Assembly (NCBI GenBank): GCA_002747185.1
Contig: PDTV01000004.1
Coordinates: 291,730 to 355,729, forward strand
Direction: 5' to 3'
Length of the DNA stretch: 64,000 bases
Source: Candidatus Contendibacter odensensis
GTDB lineage: Bacteria; Pseudomonadota; Gammaproteobacteria; Competibacterales; Competibacteraceae
Below the pieces are notes generated by a model that searched no databases, was not told the origin of the DNA, and saw only the letters and a list, made by a program, of their open reading frames with translations. The translations under genes and the position numbers were made by a program. This document shows, one piece after another, positions 21,913 to 32,048 of this stretch; the first letter of the stretch is position 1; every line of letters starts with the position of its first letter.

Positions 21913-24237
21913 GTGTGTTTGGGGGTAATCGCCTTTTTGGCAGGCGTGTTGGTTTTCCATATGCTGCCGGAATTACCCCATCGCGGGTGGTCGTTGGCAC
22001 TACCTGTGGTTTTCACCGTGTTACTGTTTATCCCTCGGTTACGATTACCTGCCTGGGGTATTGCCGGATTTTTATGGGCATTGCTACTGGCCTTGCCTCC
22101 TTCACTGTTCCCCATGGTACTGGAAGGTGTTGATCTGACTGTTGAAGGCTGGATAGCCTCGATTCCAAAACATGGTGGTCGTAGTACCCACTTTGAGTTC
22201 ACCGTAGCGCAGGCACAACATGATGATCAGCGGCTTGAGGTATTGACGGAACAACGGCTGCGTTTGTCATGGTGGGATCGGCTAAACGATAGCAGCAGAT
22301 CGCGTGAGTCACCTGTGCATTCAGCATTGCGAGTGGGTGATCGTTGGCGCTTGACTGTACGGCTCAGGCGACCCCACGGTTTTCGTAATCCGGGTGGGTT
22401 TGATTATGAGCGCTGGTTATATGCCAAAGGGATTGTTGCTACCGGTACTGTGCGTATCCGGCCGACACCGCATCTTTTAATCCATGCCGATCGTTATCCA
22501 CTAGATCGCTACCGCCAGTATGTCGCTGAGCGCTTTAGCCAGCAGCTCGCTGGAAATCCTTTTACAGGTGTATTGACTGCATTGGCTGTAGGTGAAAAGA
22601 GCGGTATCACGCCATGGCAGTGGGATGTTTTCCAGCGTACAGGGACAGTGCATTTGATGGCCATTTCCGGCGCACATATTGGGTTGATTGCCGGAATGGT
22701 CTTGGTGCTGTTTCAAGGTATCTGGTGCCGAATACCTGCATTGGCGCTACGTTGTCCTGCGCCCCTTGCAGCGTCGCTGGCAGCTTGGGTTGGAGCGGGT
22801 GGCTATGTGTTGCTGTCAGGATTATCCGTACCCTCACAGCGTGCATTTCTAATGCTGACCGTGGTCGTTATGGCACAGGTTACCCGTCGTCCTGTGGCAA
22901 TCGTGCGTATTGTGGCACTGGTATTATTATTGGTGCTGGTCGTTGACCCCGGTGCTCCATTGCAGGTGGGTTTCTGGTTGTCGTTTGTTGCCGTGGCCGC
23001 CATTTTGTACTGGGTGACTGGCCATCAGTACAGGTCCCGTCCATTACTGCAAGCAGTGCGCTTACAATGGGGTATCAGCCTGGCATTATTGCCATTTATG
23101 TTAATGTATTTCCAGCAGTTTCCCCTGATTTCACCTGTGGCTAACCTGATCGCTATTCCTTGGGTTGCCTGCACTGTATTACCATTGGATCTACTGGCTG
23201 TATTGGCGGGTTTATTCAGTACGACCCTGCAAAGCATGTTGTTGGCGCTGGCAGCGCTCACCATGGAAGGGCTGTGGCAGGTTTTGTTGTGGCTGGATCA
23301 ATGGTCGGATATGGTGTTATACCGTCCGGCACCACCACTATGGGTATTTTTATTGGCATTATTGGGTATTGTGCTATTGCTTTCACCACGAGGATTGCCC
23401 GGCCGCTGGCTGGGCGTGCCGCTGTGTTTGCCGTTATTATATCCACCCGTGGCTGTGCCGGTTGCGGGTGGTTTCTGGTTTACGTTACTGGATGTCGGTG
23501 AAGGGCTGGCGGCTGTTGTACGAACGCGAAATCATGTGCTGGTTTATGATACCGGCGCACGTTTAGGGGCAAATCTCGATGCCGGTCAGGTTGTACTCAC
23601 ACCCTTTTTACGTCAATGGGGTCTGGATCAAGTCGATATATTAATCGTCAGTCATGCCGATCGTCAGCATACCGGTGGGGTGCGTTCGCTGCGAACACAA
23701 TGGCCTATCGTGCGTATTTTGACTTCATCATTGCAACATACGCCCATCGATGGTGCTGAAATTTGCCGGTCAGGACAGTATTGGGAATGGGATGGTGTGC
23801 AGTTTCGGGTGCTGCATCCACCGATCAATAGTGATTTTAGCGGTAACAATGCCTCGTGCGTGTTGCAAGTAAACGGAGTCGCCGGTCGAGTATTGTTGGC
23901 CGGGGATATCGAAACGGCTGCCGAGACTGATCTGGTGGCACACTATGGTAGCGGATTGGCCGCTGAGGTACTGGTTGCGCCACACCAGGGACGACGGAAT
24001 CTGTCCACAGCCGCCTTTCTGAAAGCTGTACGACCGCACTATATTTTGTTTGCTACAGGCTATCATAATCGGTATGGCTACCCGCGCGCCGAGACGATAT
24101 CTCGCTATCGGGCAACGGGTGCGGTATTGTTGGATGCTGCATACGAAGGGGCATTGACCTTTCGCATGGAGCCAGGAAAATTGCTGATGCCGGAACGCCA
24201 CCGGCACGATGAACGCCGCTACTGGACAGCGCCTTGA
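21913..24237 (+). CDS. comEC: DNA internalization competence protein ComEC/Rec2
   Basis: Competence domain HLMAISGAHIGLIAGM plus C-terminal beta-lactamase-like domain (LLDVGEGLAAVVRTRNHVLVYDTG). Confidence 0.93.
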   Translation: MCLGVIAFLAGVLVFHMLPELPHRGWSLALPVVFTVLLFIPRLRLPAWGIAGFLWALLLALPPSLFPMVLEGVDLTVEGWIASIPKHGGRSTHFEFTVAQAQHDDQRLEVLTEQRLRLSWWDRLNDSSRSRESPVHSALRVGDRWRLTVRLRRPHGFRNPGGFDYERWLYAKGIVATGTVRIRPTPHLLIHADRYPLDRYRQYVAERFSQQLAGNPFTGVLTALAVGEKSGITPWQWDVFQRTGTVHLMAISGAHIGLIAGMVLVLFQGIWCRIPALALRCPAPLAASLAAWVGAGGYVLLSGLSVPSQRAFLMLTVVVMAQVTRRPVAIVRIVALVLLLVLVVDPGAPLQVGFWLSFVAVAAILYWVTGHQYRSRPLLQAVRLQWGISLALLPFMLMYFQQFPLISPVANLIAIPWVACTVLPLDLLAVLAGLFSTTLQSMLLALAALTMEGLWQVLLWLDQWSDMVLYRPAPPLWVFLLALLGIVLLLSPRGLPGRWLGVPLCLPLLYPPVAVPVAGGFWFTLLDVGEGLAAVVRTRNHVLVYDTGARLGANLDAGQVVLTPFLRQWGLDQVDILIVSHADRQHTGGVRSLRTQWPIVRILTSSLQHTPIDGAEICRSGQYWEWDGVQFRVLHPPINSDFSGNNASCVLQVNGVAGRVLLAGDIETAAETDLVAHYGSGLAAEVLVAPHQGRRNLSTAAFLKAVRPHYILFATGYHNRYGYPRAETISRYRATGAVLLDAAYEGALTFRMEPGKLLMPERHRHDERRYWTAP

Positions 24238-24322
24238 CAGCGCCGATTTGCGTATTCATTCAATAAGCGACCAAGCAGCGGCTGACCGTGACTGAGCGAT
24301 TGCAAACCACCAGGATGGCAGT

Positions 24323-24970
24323 ATGCCTGATTTGATGACTATTGATTCGTTGTCCAGCCTGTTGCGCGCAGGCGGCTGGTTGGTGTTGCCTATTATGGCT
24401 TGTTCGCTGGTGGCCGCTATCATTATTTTTGAGCGGCTACTGGCTTTGCGGCGATCGCGGGTGCTGCCTGACCCGTTGGTAGGTATTTTGCATCGCTGGG
24501 CCGATCAAGGTACAGTCAGCCAGAAAGATGTAGACGTATTGGCGCTGAATTCGCCCTTGGGTCGAATTGTGGCTACAGGATTAAAGCATCGGGGACGTGA
24601 GCGGCATGCACTTCGTGAGCGGGTTGAAGACACCGGTCGTCATGTAGCGCATGAACTGACGCTATTTCTCAATACATTGGGTACTATTGCCGCTATCAGT
24701 CCCTTACTGGGGTTATTGGGTACTGTGGCAGGTATGATTAAGGCTTTTCATGTGATTTCGGTTCAGGGCAATAGTGATTTCAGCCTGTTGTCAGTTGGTA
24801 TTGCTGAGGCACTGATGACAACGGCTATTGGATTGATTGTCGCGATTCCAAGTTTACTGTTTTATCGTTATTTCCAGTCGCGGGTTGATACCTTAGTGGT
24901 GTATATGGAGCAGGAAACACTCCATTTGATTGACCTCCTGGATCATGAAGCTGATCAAGGCAAGCCATAA
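24323..24970 (+). CDS. exbB: ExbB/TolQ/MotA proton channel family protein
   Basis: TLGTIAAISPLLGLLGTVAGMIKAF; ALMTTAIGLIVAIPSLLFYRYF. Confidence 0.93.
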   Translation: MPDLMTIDSLSSLLRAGGWLVLPIMACSLVAAIIIFERLLALRRSRVLPDPLVGILHRWADQGTVSQKDVDVLALNSPLGRIVATGLKHRGRERHALRERVEDTGRHVAHELTLFLNTLGTIAAISPLLGLLGTVAGMIKAFHVISVQGNSDFSLLSVGIAEALMTTAIGLIVAIPSLLFYRYFQSRVDTLVVYMEQETLHLIDLLDHEADQGKP

Positions 24971-24972
24971 TC

Positions 24973-25449
24973 ATGAAGTTGCGTCTCCGCCATCTTCAAG
25001 AGGAACCCGGGCTTAATGGGGTGTCGATGACTGATGTCGTGCTGATGCTGCTTATCTTCTTTATGGCGGCTACCCGTTTACATCATGAACCGGAGTTTGA
25101 TATCCAGTTGCCGAGTGGCTCAGGACAACCTCGATCAAAAAACATCGCGCGGCTGGAGATTAGTATTGATGCTGCTGGTTGTTATGCCATCAATGGTCAA
25201 TGGCTACCTTCAACCGAGGCGGTTCAATTGCGGGACGCATTGAAAAAGGCTGCAAACGGTCGAGAAATACCGCTGACAGTGCATGCCGATGGTCGAACGC
25301 CACATCAAGCAGTAGTGACCGTATTGGATATTGGCCAGATAGAACTCAGACGACTCGCAATCGTGACTGAGAACGATCCGAATACGCTAAAACCTGCATC
25401 TGCAGTGGATCGATTACCTTTACTACCACCACGAGGTTCAAGACCATGA
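24973..25449 (+). CDS. exbD: ExbD/TolR family biopolymer transport protein
   Basis: N-terminal TM MTDVVLMLLIFFMAAT. Confidence 0.9.
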   Translation: MKLRLRHLQEEPGLNGVSMTDVVLMLLIFFMAATRLHHEPEFDIQLPSGSGQPRSKNIARLEISIDAAGCYAINGQWLPSTEAVQLRDALKKAANGREIPLTVHADGRTPHQAVVTVLDIGQIELRRLAIVTENDPNTLKPASAVDRLPLLPPRGSRP

Positions 25450-26516
25450 GCTGGCTGGATCGTTATGATGATTCGCTAAATTTGGTTTCGGTACTGCTAT
25501 GGCCGATGAGTTTGCTGTTTGCTGTGGTGGTACGGGTGCGGCGGCAACTGTATCTGCAAAATTTCCTGAAAAGCGAGTCATTAAAAGTCCCGGTTGTGGT
25601 GGTTGGCAATATTAATATGGGTGGCACGGGCAAAACCCCTCTTGTTGGGTTTCTGGTCAAATCATTGCGGGAAAAAGGTTACTCACCGGGAGTGATCAGC
25701 CGCGGTTATGGTGGTCATGTTACCGAATGGCCGTGCCATGTGACAGCCGATAGTGATCCCGACGAGGTAGGTGACGAACCGGTGTTATTGGCACAACGTT
25801 GCCAGTGTCCAATTGTTGTGGGGCCGGATCGGGTGGCCGCAGCACAGGCACTCTTGAAGGCTTATGATTGTAATATCATTGTGAGCGATGACGGGTTACA
25901 ACATTATCGCTTGCAACGTGATCTTGAAATCGCTGTCATCGATGGTTTTCGACGTTTTGGTAATGCCGCCTGCCTGCCTGCAGGTCCTCTGCGTGAGCCG
26001 GTTTCACGACTCCATACTGTGGATTTTGTGGTGGGCAATGGCGCTGCACGGGGGATGGAATCCCTGATGTCCCTGCATGGTGATGTGGCGGTCAATCTGT
26101 CCGATCCCGGTGTGAGCAGTGCGCTATCGGGGTTTAGTCAAAGTACGGTACATGCCGTGGCCGGTATTGGTGATCCCGGGCGTTTTTTTGATCATTTGCG
26201 CCGTGCCAGTTTGCGGCTTATTGAACATCCATTTCCTGATCATTATTCATTTCGTGCTGAGGATTTAAAGTTCCAGCAGGATTTTCCGGTCCTCATGACT
26301 GAAAAGGATGCAGTCAAATGCCGGAAGTTTAAGGTGGACAATGCCTGGTATGTTCCGGTCGAGGCACGCCTGGAGCCAGGATTTGAGGAGCGGTTTTTTA
26401 AACGGCTGATGCCGATTGCATTGTCCAAAGGGATTCAAATAGAAAATAGGGCTTCAAATTCGGACAGTCGCAGAGTATCAAAAACTGCAGACTCTCCAGA
26501 AACAAGGGTACATTGA
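25446..26516 (+). CDS. lpxK: Tetraacyldisaccharide 4'-kinase
   Basis: [39 protein letters not shown]. Confidence 0.95.
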   Translation: MSWLDRYDDSLNLVSVLLWPMSLLFAVVVRVRRQLYLQNFLKSESLKVPVVVVGNINMGGTGKTPLVGFLVKSLREKGYSPGVISRGYGGHVTEWPCHVTADSDPDEVGDEPVLLAQRCQCPIVVGPDRVAAAQALLKAYDCNIIVSDDGLQHYRLQRDLEIAVIDGFRRFGNAACLPAGPLREPVSRLHTVDFVVGNGAARGMESLMSLHGDVAVNLSDPGVSSALSGFSQSTVHAVAGIGDPGRFFDHLRRASLRLIEHPFPDHYSFRAEDLKFQQDFPVLMTEKDAVKCRKFKVDNAWYVPVEARLEPGFEERFFKRLMPIALSKGIQIENRASNSDSRRVSKTADSPETRVH

Positions 26517-26517
26517 A

Positions 26518-26703
26518 GTGGATAAAAAATTTAGCTATTTGGTATGTCCGGTCAGCAAGGCACCATTGGTGTATGACAAGGTGCGACAAGAATTACGTTG
26601 TGAGGAAAGTCGGCTGGCCTATCCGGTACGCGATGGCATTCCAAGAATGATGGAATCCGAGGCAAGGCGGCTGGATGATGATGACGTGGTGACGGAAGGT
26701 TAG
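26518..26703 (+). CDS. Trm112/YcaR family protein (GTG start)
   Basis: [46 protein letters not shown]. Confidence 0.9.
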   Translation: MDKKFSYLVCPVSKAPLVYDKVRQELRCEESRLAYPVRDGIPRMMESEARRLDDDDVVTEG

Positions 26704-26704
26704 G

Positions 26705-27502
26705 GTGCATCCTCGTTTTCGTGTGGTGATACCCGCGCGGTATGCCTCAACACGGTTGCCGGGTAAGCTATTGCGATTGTTGGCTGGTCGAACATTGCTT
26801 GAGCACGTTTATCGGCGAGCATTGGTCTGCGGTGCTAGTGATGTGGTTATTGCAACCGATGATGTGCGTATTCAAAAAGCGGCTGAGGGCTTTGGTGCAA
26901 TTGTCTGTATGACCTCAGCCGAACATCCTTCGGGTACTGACCGTTTGGCGGAAGTGGCGAGGCAATGTGCCTGGCCAGACGATGACCTGGTTATCAATCT
27001 ACAAGGTGATGAGCCACAAATACCACCTGTCTTGATTCAGCAAGTAGCGACGGCGCTGGATAAACATCCTGATGCAGGGATTGCGACGGCCTGTGCGCGT
27101 ATTCATGATTTGACCGAGATGTTCGAGCCAAGTACCGTTAAGGTCGTGCGGGATGCACAAGGCTATGCGCTGTATTTTAGCCGAGCACCGATACCTTACC
27201 ATCGTGAGCTTTTTGGTGCCATAGACCGTGCGGATTCGGTTGAATTGCCTGCTGAATTACCATCGGCTATCGGCTGGTTTCGTCATATTGGTTTATACGC
27301 TTATCGGGTGGAGGTTTTGTGTCGCTATCCGCAATTGGCGCCTGCGCCTGCGGAGCAGGCCGAATCACTGGAACAGTTACGGGCGCTATGGCATGGTATC
27401 CGTGTTTATGTGGCTGAGGCCACTGAAGTTCCTCCAGCAGGTGTTGATACCGAAGCCGATTTACAGCGCGTGGCGGCGGCATTTGAGCGCTCAACCCAAT
27501 AG
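26705..27502 (+). CDS. kdsB: 3-deoxy-manno-octulosonate cytidylyltransferase (GTG start)
   Basis: FRVVIPARYASTRLPGKLL; VINLQGDEPQIPP. Confidence 0.95.
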   Translation: MHPRFRVVIPARYASTRLPGKLLRLLAGRTLLEHVYRRALVCGASDVVIATDDVRIQKAAEGFGAIVCMTSAEHPSGTDRLAEVARQCAWPDDDLVINLQGDEPQIPPVLIQQVATALDKHPDAGIATACARIHDLTEMFEPSTVKVVRDAQGYALYFSRAPIPYHRELFGAIDRADSVELPAELPSAIGWFRHIGLYAYRVEVLCRYPQLAPAPAEQAESLEQLRALWHGIRVYVAEATEVPPAGVDTEADLQRVAAAFERSTQ

Positions 27503-27760
27503 ATCAAATGCGGTCAGTTCAGGTAACTCAGGGTTTAAATCATCGCGACGGACGTTGAGCACGGCTACGGTAAAGGTTTGGGGTAACCAGTCGCCGGCAT
27601 CACCATATTGATTAGCTTGCAGAACTTTTCGATCGGTATTGTCGCGCAATACGAGCGTCAGTTCGTCGGCCAAAATCTCAATGACGCGACAGGGCATGCC
27701 TTGATAGGTCAATGTTTGATTTAGAAGCTGTTTGAGCTTTTCAGGATTAATGTACGGCAT
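27491..27760 (-). CDS. Conserved hypothetical protein, ~89 aa
   Basis: ORF 27491..28030 trimmed to MPYINPEKLKQLLNQTLTYQGMPCRVIEILADELTLVLRD; upstream part overlaps the phosphatase gene. Confidence 0.6.
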   Translation of the reverse strand: MPYINPEKLKQLLNQTLTYQGMPCRVIEILADELTLVLRDNTDRKVLQANQYGDAGDWLPQTFTVAVLNVRRDDLNPELPELTAFDLLG

Positions 27761-27816
27761 CGGTGTTGTCGGCGTTTGTAAGGGCCAGTTTGGTGGCCGT
27801 GGGTCAGGGGCGAATA

Positions 27817-28296
27817 ATGTTAAAGGTTTTATTTGTTTGTATGGGCAATATCTGTCGCTCACCGGTGGCGGAGGGTGTATTCCAGCGGATGCTGGAAGAA
27901 GCAGACTTGTCCAGAAAAATTGCTGTGGACTCTGCAGGTACTCACTCTTACCATATTGGTTCACAGCCCGATACCCGTAGCCAATCGACAGCACGTCTTC
28001 GAGATATTGATTTAAGCAATCTGCGTGCACGGCAGATCGATAAGGCCGATTTTTCGGAGTTTGATTATATATTGGCGATGGATCGTAGCAATCTGGAGCA
28101 TCTCCTGTTCTTGTGTCAGGATAGCAGCTTGCAGCGCCGCATTCGGTTACTTATGGATTTCGCACCGGATTTGCCTGAGCGGGAAGTACCCGATCCTTAC
28201 TATGGTGGTGCGAATGGTTTTGATCGGGTCATGGATATGATCGAGGTCGCCGCACAAGGCTTGCTGAAACATATTCGTGAGCAGCATGGCATTTAA
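27817..28296 (+). CDS. Low molecular weight protein-tyrosine-phosphatase
   Basis: VLFVCMGNICRSPVAEGVF active-site loop; VPDPYYGG. Confidence 0.94.
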   Translation: MLKVLFVCMGNICRSPVAEGVFQRMLEEADLSRKIAVDSAGTHSYHIGSQPDTRSQSTARLRDIDLSNLRARQIDKADFSEFDYILAMDRSNLEHLLFLCQDSSLQRRIRLLMDFAPDLPEREVPDPYYGGANGFDRVMDMIEVAAQGLLKHIREQHGI

Positions 28297-28384
28297 TCGA
28301 CCGGGTGGGGATGCATACACAACAGGGCTACCATGCAGCCACGTGCAAACGATGCTTCGTATTACGCCTTCTTGATTTTTGCAA

Positions 28385-28678
28385 TCAGCTTGTTGTCGGC
28401 ACTTTGGTTCTTTGTCGCTCTCTCGATCCAATGTGGCTTTTCTTTTGGATCGAGAGGGGACAAGAGAGCCTGGTTGGAGTCTGGAGGAGAGGGATGAATG
28501 AAGCCCTGACCGTGCAGTCTTGTATTACTCCGGTAGTGTAAGCATTTCGGACTAATTGACCACCACAGCCTGCCACTGACCACAATCCTGTGGGCGGGAT
28601 CATGTCTAACGAAGAAGCTGGTCGTTTCACCCGCCTTGGCAATTTGTGGGGTAGGGCTAATTGTCCCTCCTGATCCTG
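28385..28678 (-). pseudogene. Decayed extra repeat of the adjacent repeat protein
   Basis: Minus strand downstream of the 28679 stop: LAGSGGTISPTPQIAKAGETTSFFVRHDPAHRIV in one frame, then SVAGCGGQLVRNAYTTGVIQDCTVRASF in another; both resemble the intact repeats. Confidence 0.8.
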
Positions 28679-31600
28679 CTAAGGTGCGGTGATAGTGCTA
28701 TGAAAGTGAACAGTGATTGTGCAGTCCTCGTCGATCACTCCAGTGGTATAGACATTATTCTCTGCTAATGTTCCACCACAGCCTGTCACGGATCCAATTA
28801 TATAGCCATAATCATGTGTGACGGTAAAACTGGCAGTGTCACCGGCATCAACCGTTTGCGAGGTGGGACTGATTGTTCCTCCTAAGTTGGTCGAGGTGCT
28901 AACCAGGAAAGTGGCATGTGTGAAATAAGCAGTGATTGTGCAGTCCTCGTGGATAGCTCCGGTGGTATAGACATTATCCTCTGCTAATGTTCCACCACAG
29001 CCTGTCACGGATTCAATCATATAGCCATTGTCATGTGTGACGGTAAAACTGGCAGTGTCACCGGCATTAACCGTTTGTGAGCCCGGGCTGATCGACCCAC
29101 CCGGTCCTGCCGAGGTGCTGATGAGGTAGTTGGCTTGGGTAAAGCTGGCAGTGATTGTGCAGTCCTCGTGGATAGCTCCGGTGGTATAGACATTACCTCT
29201 TAATGTTCCACCACAGCCTGTCACGGATTCAATCATATAGCCATTGTCATGTGTGACGGTAAAACGGGCAGTGTCACCGGCATTAACCGTTTGTGAGCCT
29301 GGGCTGATCGATCCACCCGGTCCTGCTGAGGTGCTGATGAGGTAGTTAGCTTGGGTAAAGTTGGCAGTGATTGTACAATCTTCGTGGATCACTCCGGTGG
29401 TATAGACATTATCCTCTGCTAATGTTCCACCACAGCCTGTCACGGATTCAATCATATAGCCATTGTCATGTGTGACGGTAAAACGGGCAGTGTCACCGAC
29501 ATTAACCGGTTGTGAGTCTGGGCTGATCGATCCGCCCGGTCCTGCCGAGGTGCTGACTAAGACAAAGGCCCGTCGGAATGTGGCATTGACTGTGCAGTTC
29601 TGGGTGATCGCTCCGGTAGTGTACGTGAGTTTTCGATTGAGAAAATCAAGCGGCCCAACGATTTTATTACCGTTACAGCCCTTCACTGACATAAGCTCAT
29701 AGCCATATTCATGTGTGATAGTAAAGCTAGTCGTTTCACCCGCATCGACCATTCTGGATGCCGGGCTGATATGTCCGCCAGGCCCTGCTGTAGCCTTAGC
29801 AGTAAATCGTTCTAGTTCTTCCTTTTCGGCATACCCGCTATCAGAATTGCTAAGGGGACTGCATCCTGAATCATTGCATGCTTTAACACTATAGAAGTAC
29901 ACCAAATCTAATTTCACAGATGTATCATCATAGAAACCTGAAGTGGTAGTACCAACAAGGGTGTTAATGTCATTAGTGATGCCAGAACGGTAGATTTCAT
30001 AAGATGAGGCACCCTCGACGGTATTCCAGGACACCCGAATGAAATCCGCAAAACTTCCATCACTGGCGCTGACATGGCTCGGTGTGGCGAGTGTATTGCT
30101 GTTATCTGTTTCAGGCGAAGCAACAGGGATCGGCGGTTGGGACTGTTCTGAGATAGCCGCTTGTGTTGCCGATTGCAAACAGGCGATACGATCACTGTTA
30201 TCCTGGCAAGGCGCTTCGCTGATATCTTCACCAAAGTTTAACCGCTGTGCGATTGCGGGAGGTAGATTATCGTCGGAATTATCGGCCTGAGGGATGCGCG
30301 CCTGCGCCAGACCCGCGAAAGAGCGGAGCAGGGGCGATTGGCACGCTTGCGGTGCAACAATACGGCTTAGACTCAAGCGTTCAGCGGCTGTTTTAACGGC
30401 ACACAGCGCCTCACCCGTAGCGACAGCACCCGAAAAAGCCATATTGGCCAGCAAGGCCTTGAGTGAAAAGCGCGAAATCGCATTATTCACCTGTGCTGTT
30501 TCCACAGGGGCCAACATCCGCATTGATGTTCCATCATCTTCACCCTGTCGAGCAGGCTGTGTCGCACCCCGCACCCGGCTGACAAGATCTTGCAGCGGTT
30601 TCAACAGGCCGGTTTCCACCGGCGTATTGTCTACCGGAGCACCCAGTGAATTACCGTCTGCATCGGTGAAACTGACCGTTACCGTATTGGCGGCTGTATC
30701 GTAATTGCTAAATTGCGCCTTTACGCCATTCGAATCGGTATAGACTGCCGGCAGGCCATTGGCTGCAAGGCTTACATCGGCGGCTTGACCGGTGGTGGTA
30801 TCGGTCCACGCCGTACCATTGACAGCAGTGGTTTCGCCGCTTGCGCCTTTGGCGACATAGACACCGATACTTTCCAGTAAACCGCTACCTAGGCCCATTA
30901 CGGCAAAATCGTTACGGCGGTCAGTTACTGCTGAAACCGTAGCAATTTTTTCACCAGTGGCTGTTGTTGTCTTGATCAGGAAATTCTGATGCGGCTCCGA
31001 CCAGCGGATTATGGTATGCTGTTTCTTGCTTGGAAAGTCAGGTAGCGCGAATGAGCCGCCGACACCGGTAATAAAATCCTGGCCAAGGGTGGCTACCGCA
31101 AAATTAACATTGGCAAACAGCACCCCATCCGCATAAGCTTTCAGGTTATGCACGCCATCACTGATGCTGTTCCAGTTAAACGTCAGACCAAAGCCATTGT
31201 TGTCGTCACCACAGAGCGATTGTGTATCACCCCGCTTGGTACCATATGCTGTAGGCCGCAATGCGCCACCATCAATACTGATTTCAACCCGCTCGGCATC
31301 ACACACCCAACCGCGAATCAAGCCGATACCACTTTCAGAAGACCCCTGTGAGGGCGATTCCAAAAACGTACCCGGCGCCACCGGAGGCTTAGCCACTGCT
31401 GGCACAGCGGTTTGATTGACAAAAACGAAATTTTGATGTGGTTCTGACCAGCGGACTGAAGGCGATGAGCCTGCCGCAGGAAAATCCTTCAGCTTGAACT
31501 GTCCCTTTAATCCATGGATAAAATTTTCCCCTAACGTCGTTACAGTAAAGTGGGTGTCCGCAAACTGTACGCCATCTGCATACGCTTTGATGTTATGCAC

Positions 31601-31918
31601 ACCATCGCCGATCTGATTCCAATTAAATGTCAGGCCGAAACCATTATCGGTATCGCCGCAAATGGATTGGGTATCCCCCCGCTTTGTCCCATACGCGGCC
31701 AGCCGCCGTTCACCGCCATCAATACTGATTTCAACCCGCTCGGCATCACACACCCAACCGCGAACCAGACCCACGCCGCTTTCGAAAAAAGTCTCCGATA
31801 TCGGTGATTCCAGATAGGCCTGTGCCTCGGCGGTCTGAATAAAGGGATGTGGCGACATCATTAGAAAAAGCACAAAAATACTACTTATCCTTTGAATGCA
31901 ATATTTTTTGATCATCAT
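28679..31918 (-). CDS. Secreted repeat protein: two N-terminal GWVCDAERVEISIDGG domains, FN3-like domain, five InlB-B-repeat-like domains
   Basis: Signal-like N-terminus; duplicated ESGxGLxRGWVCDAERVEISIDGG blocks; FN3-like VSASDGSFADFIRVSWNTVEGASSYEIYRS; five STSAGPGGSISP...GCGGTL..NVYTTG.I.EDCTI..F repeats. Confidence 0.85.
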   Translation of the reverse strand: MMIKKYCIQRISSIFVLFLMMSPHPFIQTAEAQAYLESPISETFFESGVGLVRGWVCDAERVEISIDGGERRLAAYGTKRGDTQSICGDTDNGFGLTFNWNQIGDGVHNIKAYADGVQFADTHFTVTTLGENFIHGLKGQFKLKDFPAAGSSPSVRWSEPHQNFVFVNQTAVPAVAKPPVAPGTFLESPSQGSSESGIGLIRGWVCDAERVEISIDGGALRPTAYGTKRGDTQSLCGDDNNGFGLTFNWNSISDGVHNLKAYADGVLFANVNFAVATLGQDFITGVGGSFALPDFPSKKQHTIIRWSEPHQNFLIKTTTATGEKIATVSAVTDRRNDFAVMGLGSGLLESIGVYVAKGASGETTAVNGTAWTDTTTGQAADVSLAANGLPAVYTDSNGVKAQFSNYDTAANTVTVSFTDADGNSLGAPVDNTPVETGLLKPLQDLVSRVRGATQPARQGEDDGTSMRMLAPVETAQVNNAISRFSLKALLANMAFSGAVATGEALCAVKTAAERLSLSRIVAPQACQSPLLRSFAGLAQARIPQADNSDDNLPPAIAQRLNFGEDISEAPCQDNSDRIACLQSATQAAISEQSQPPIPVASPETDNSNTLATPSHVSASDGSFADFIRVSWNTVEGASSYEIYRSGITNDINTLVGTTTSGFYDDTSVKLDLVYFYSVKACNDSGCSPLSNSDSGYAEKEELERFTAKATAGPGGHISPASRMVDAGETTSFTITHEYGYELMSVKGCNGNKIVGPLDFLNRKLTYTTGAITQNCTVNATFRRAFVLVSTSAGPGGSISPDSQPVNVGDTARFTVTHDNGYMIESVTGCGGTLAEDNVYTTGVIHEDCTITANFTQANYLISTSAGPGGSISPGSQTVNAGDTARFTVTHDNGYMIESVTGCGGTLRGNVYTTGAIHEDCTITASFTQANYLISTSAGPGGSISPGSQTVNAGDTASFTVTHDNGYMIESVTGCGGTLAEDNVYTTGAIHEDCTITAYFTHATFLVSTSTNLGGTISPTSQTVDAGDTASFTVTHDYGYIIGSVTGCGGTLAENNVYTTGVIDEDCTITVHFHSTITAP

Positions 31919-32048
31919 GATATCTCCAGGAAAAAAACTATACTTTAATCAGGATAGTTATATGATAGCTATCATATGCAGTTAAGTCGATTTAAACCTA
32001 GATATATAGACTTGTGGTTTTTAAGTATCCTGTCTTGTTTAGAAGCAG

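Noticed and set aside
28679-29800. Regularly spaced ~216-219 bp repeats as a CRISPR-like array
   Set aside because: Unit length, absence of unique spacers and continuous coding in frame show these are protein domain repeats
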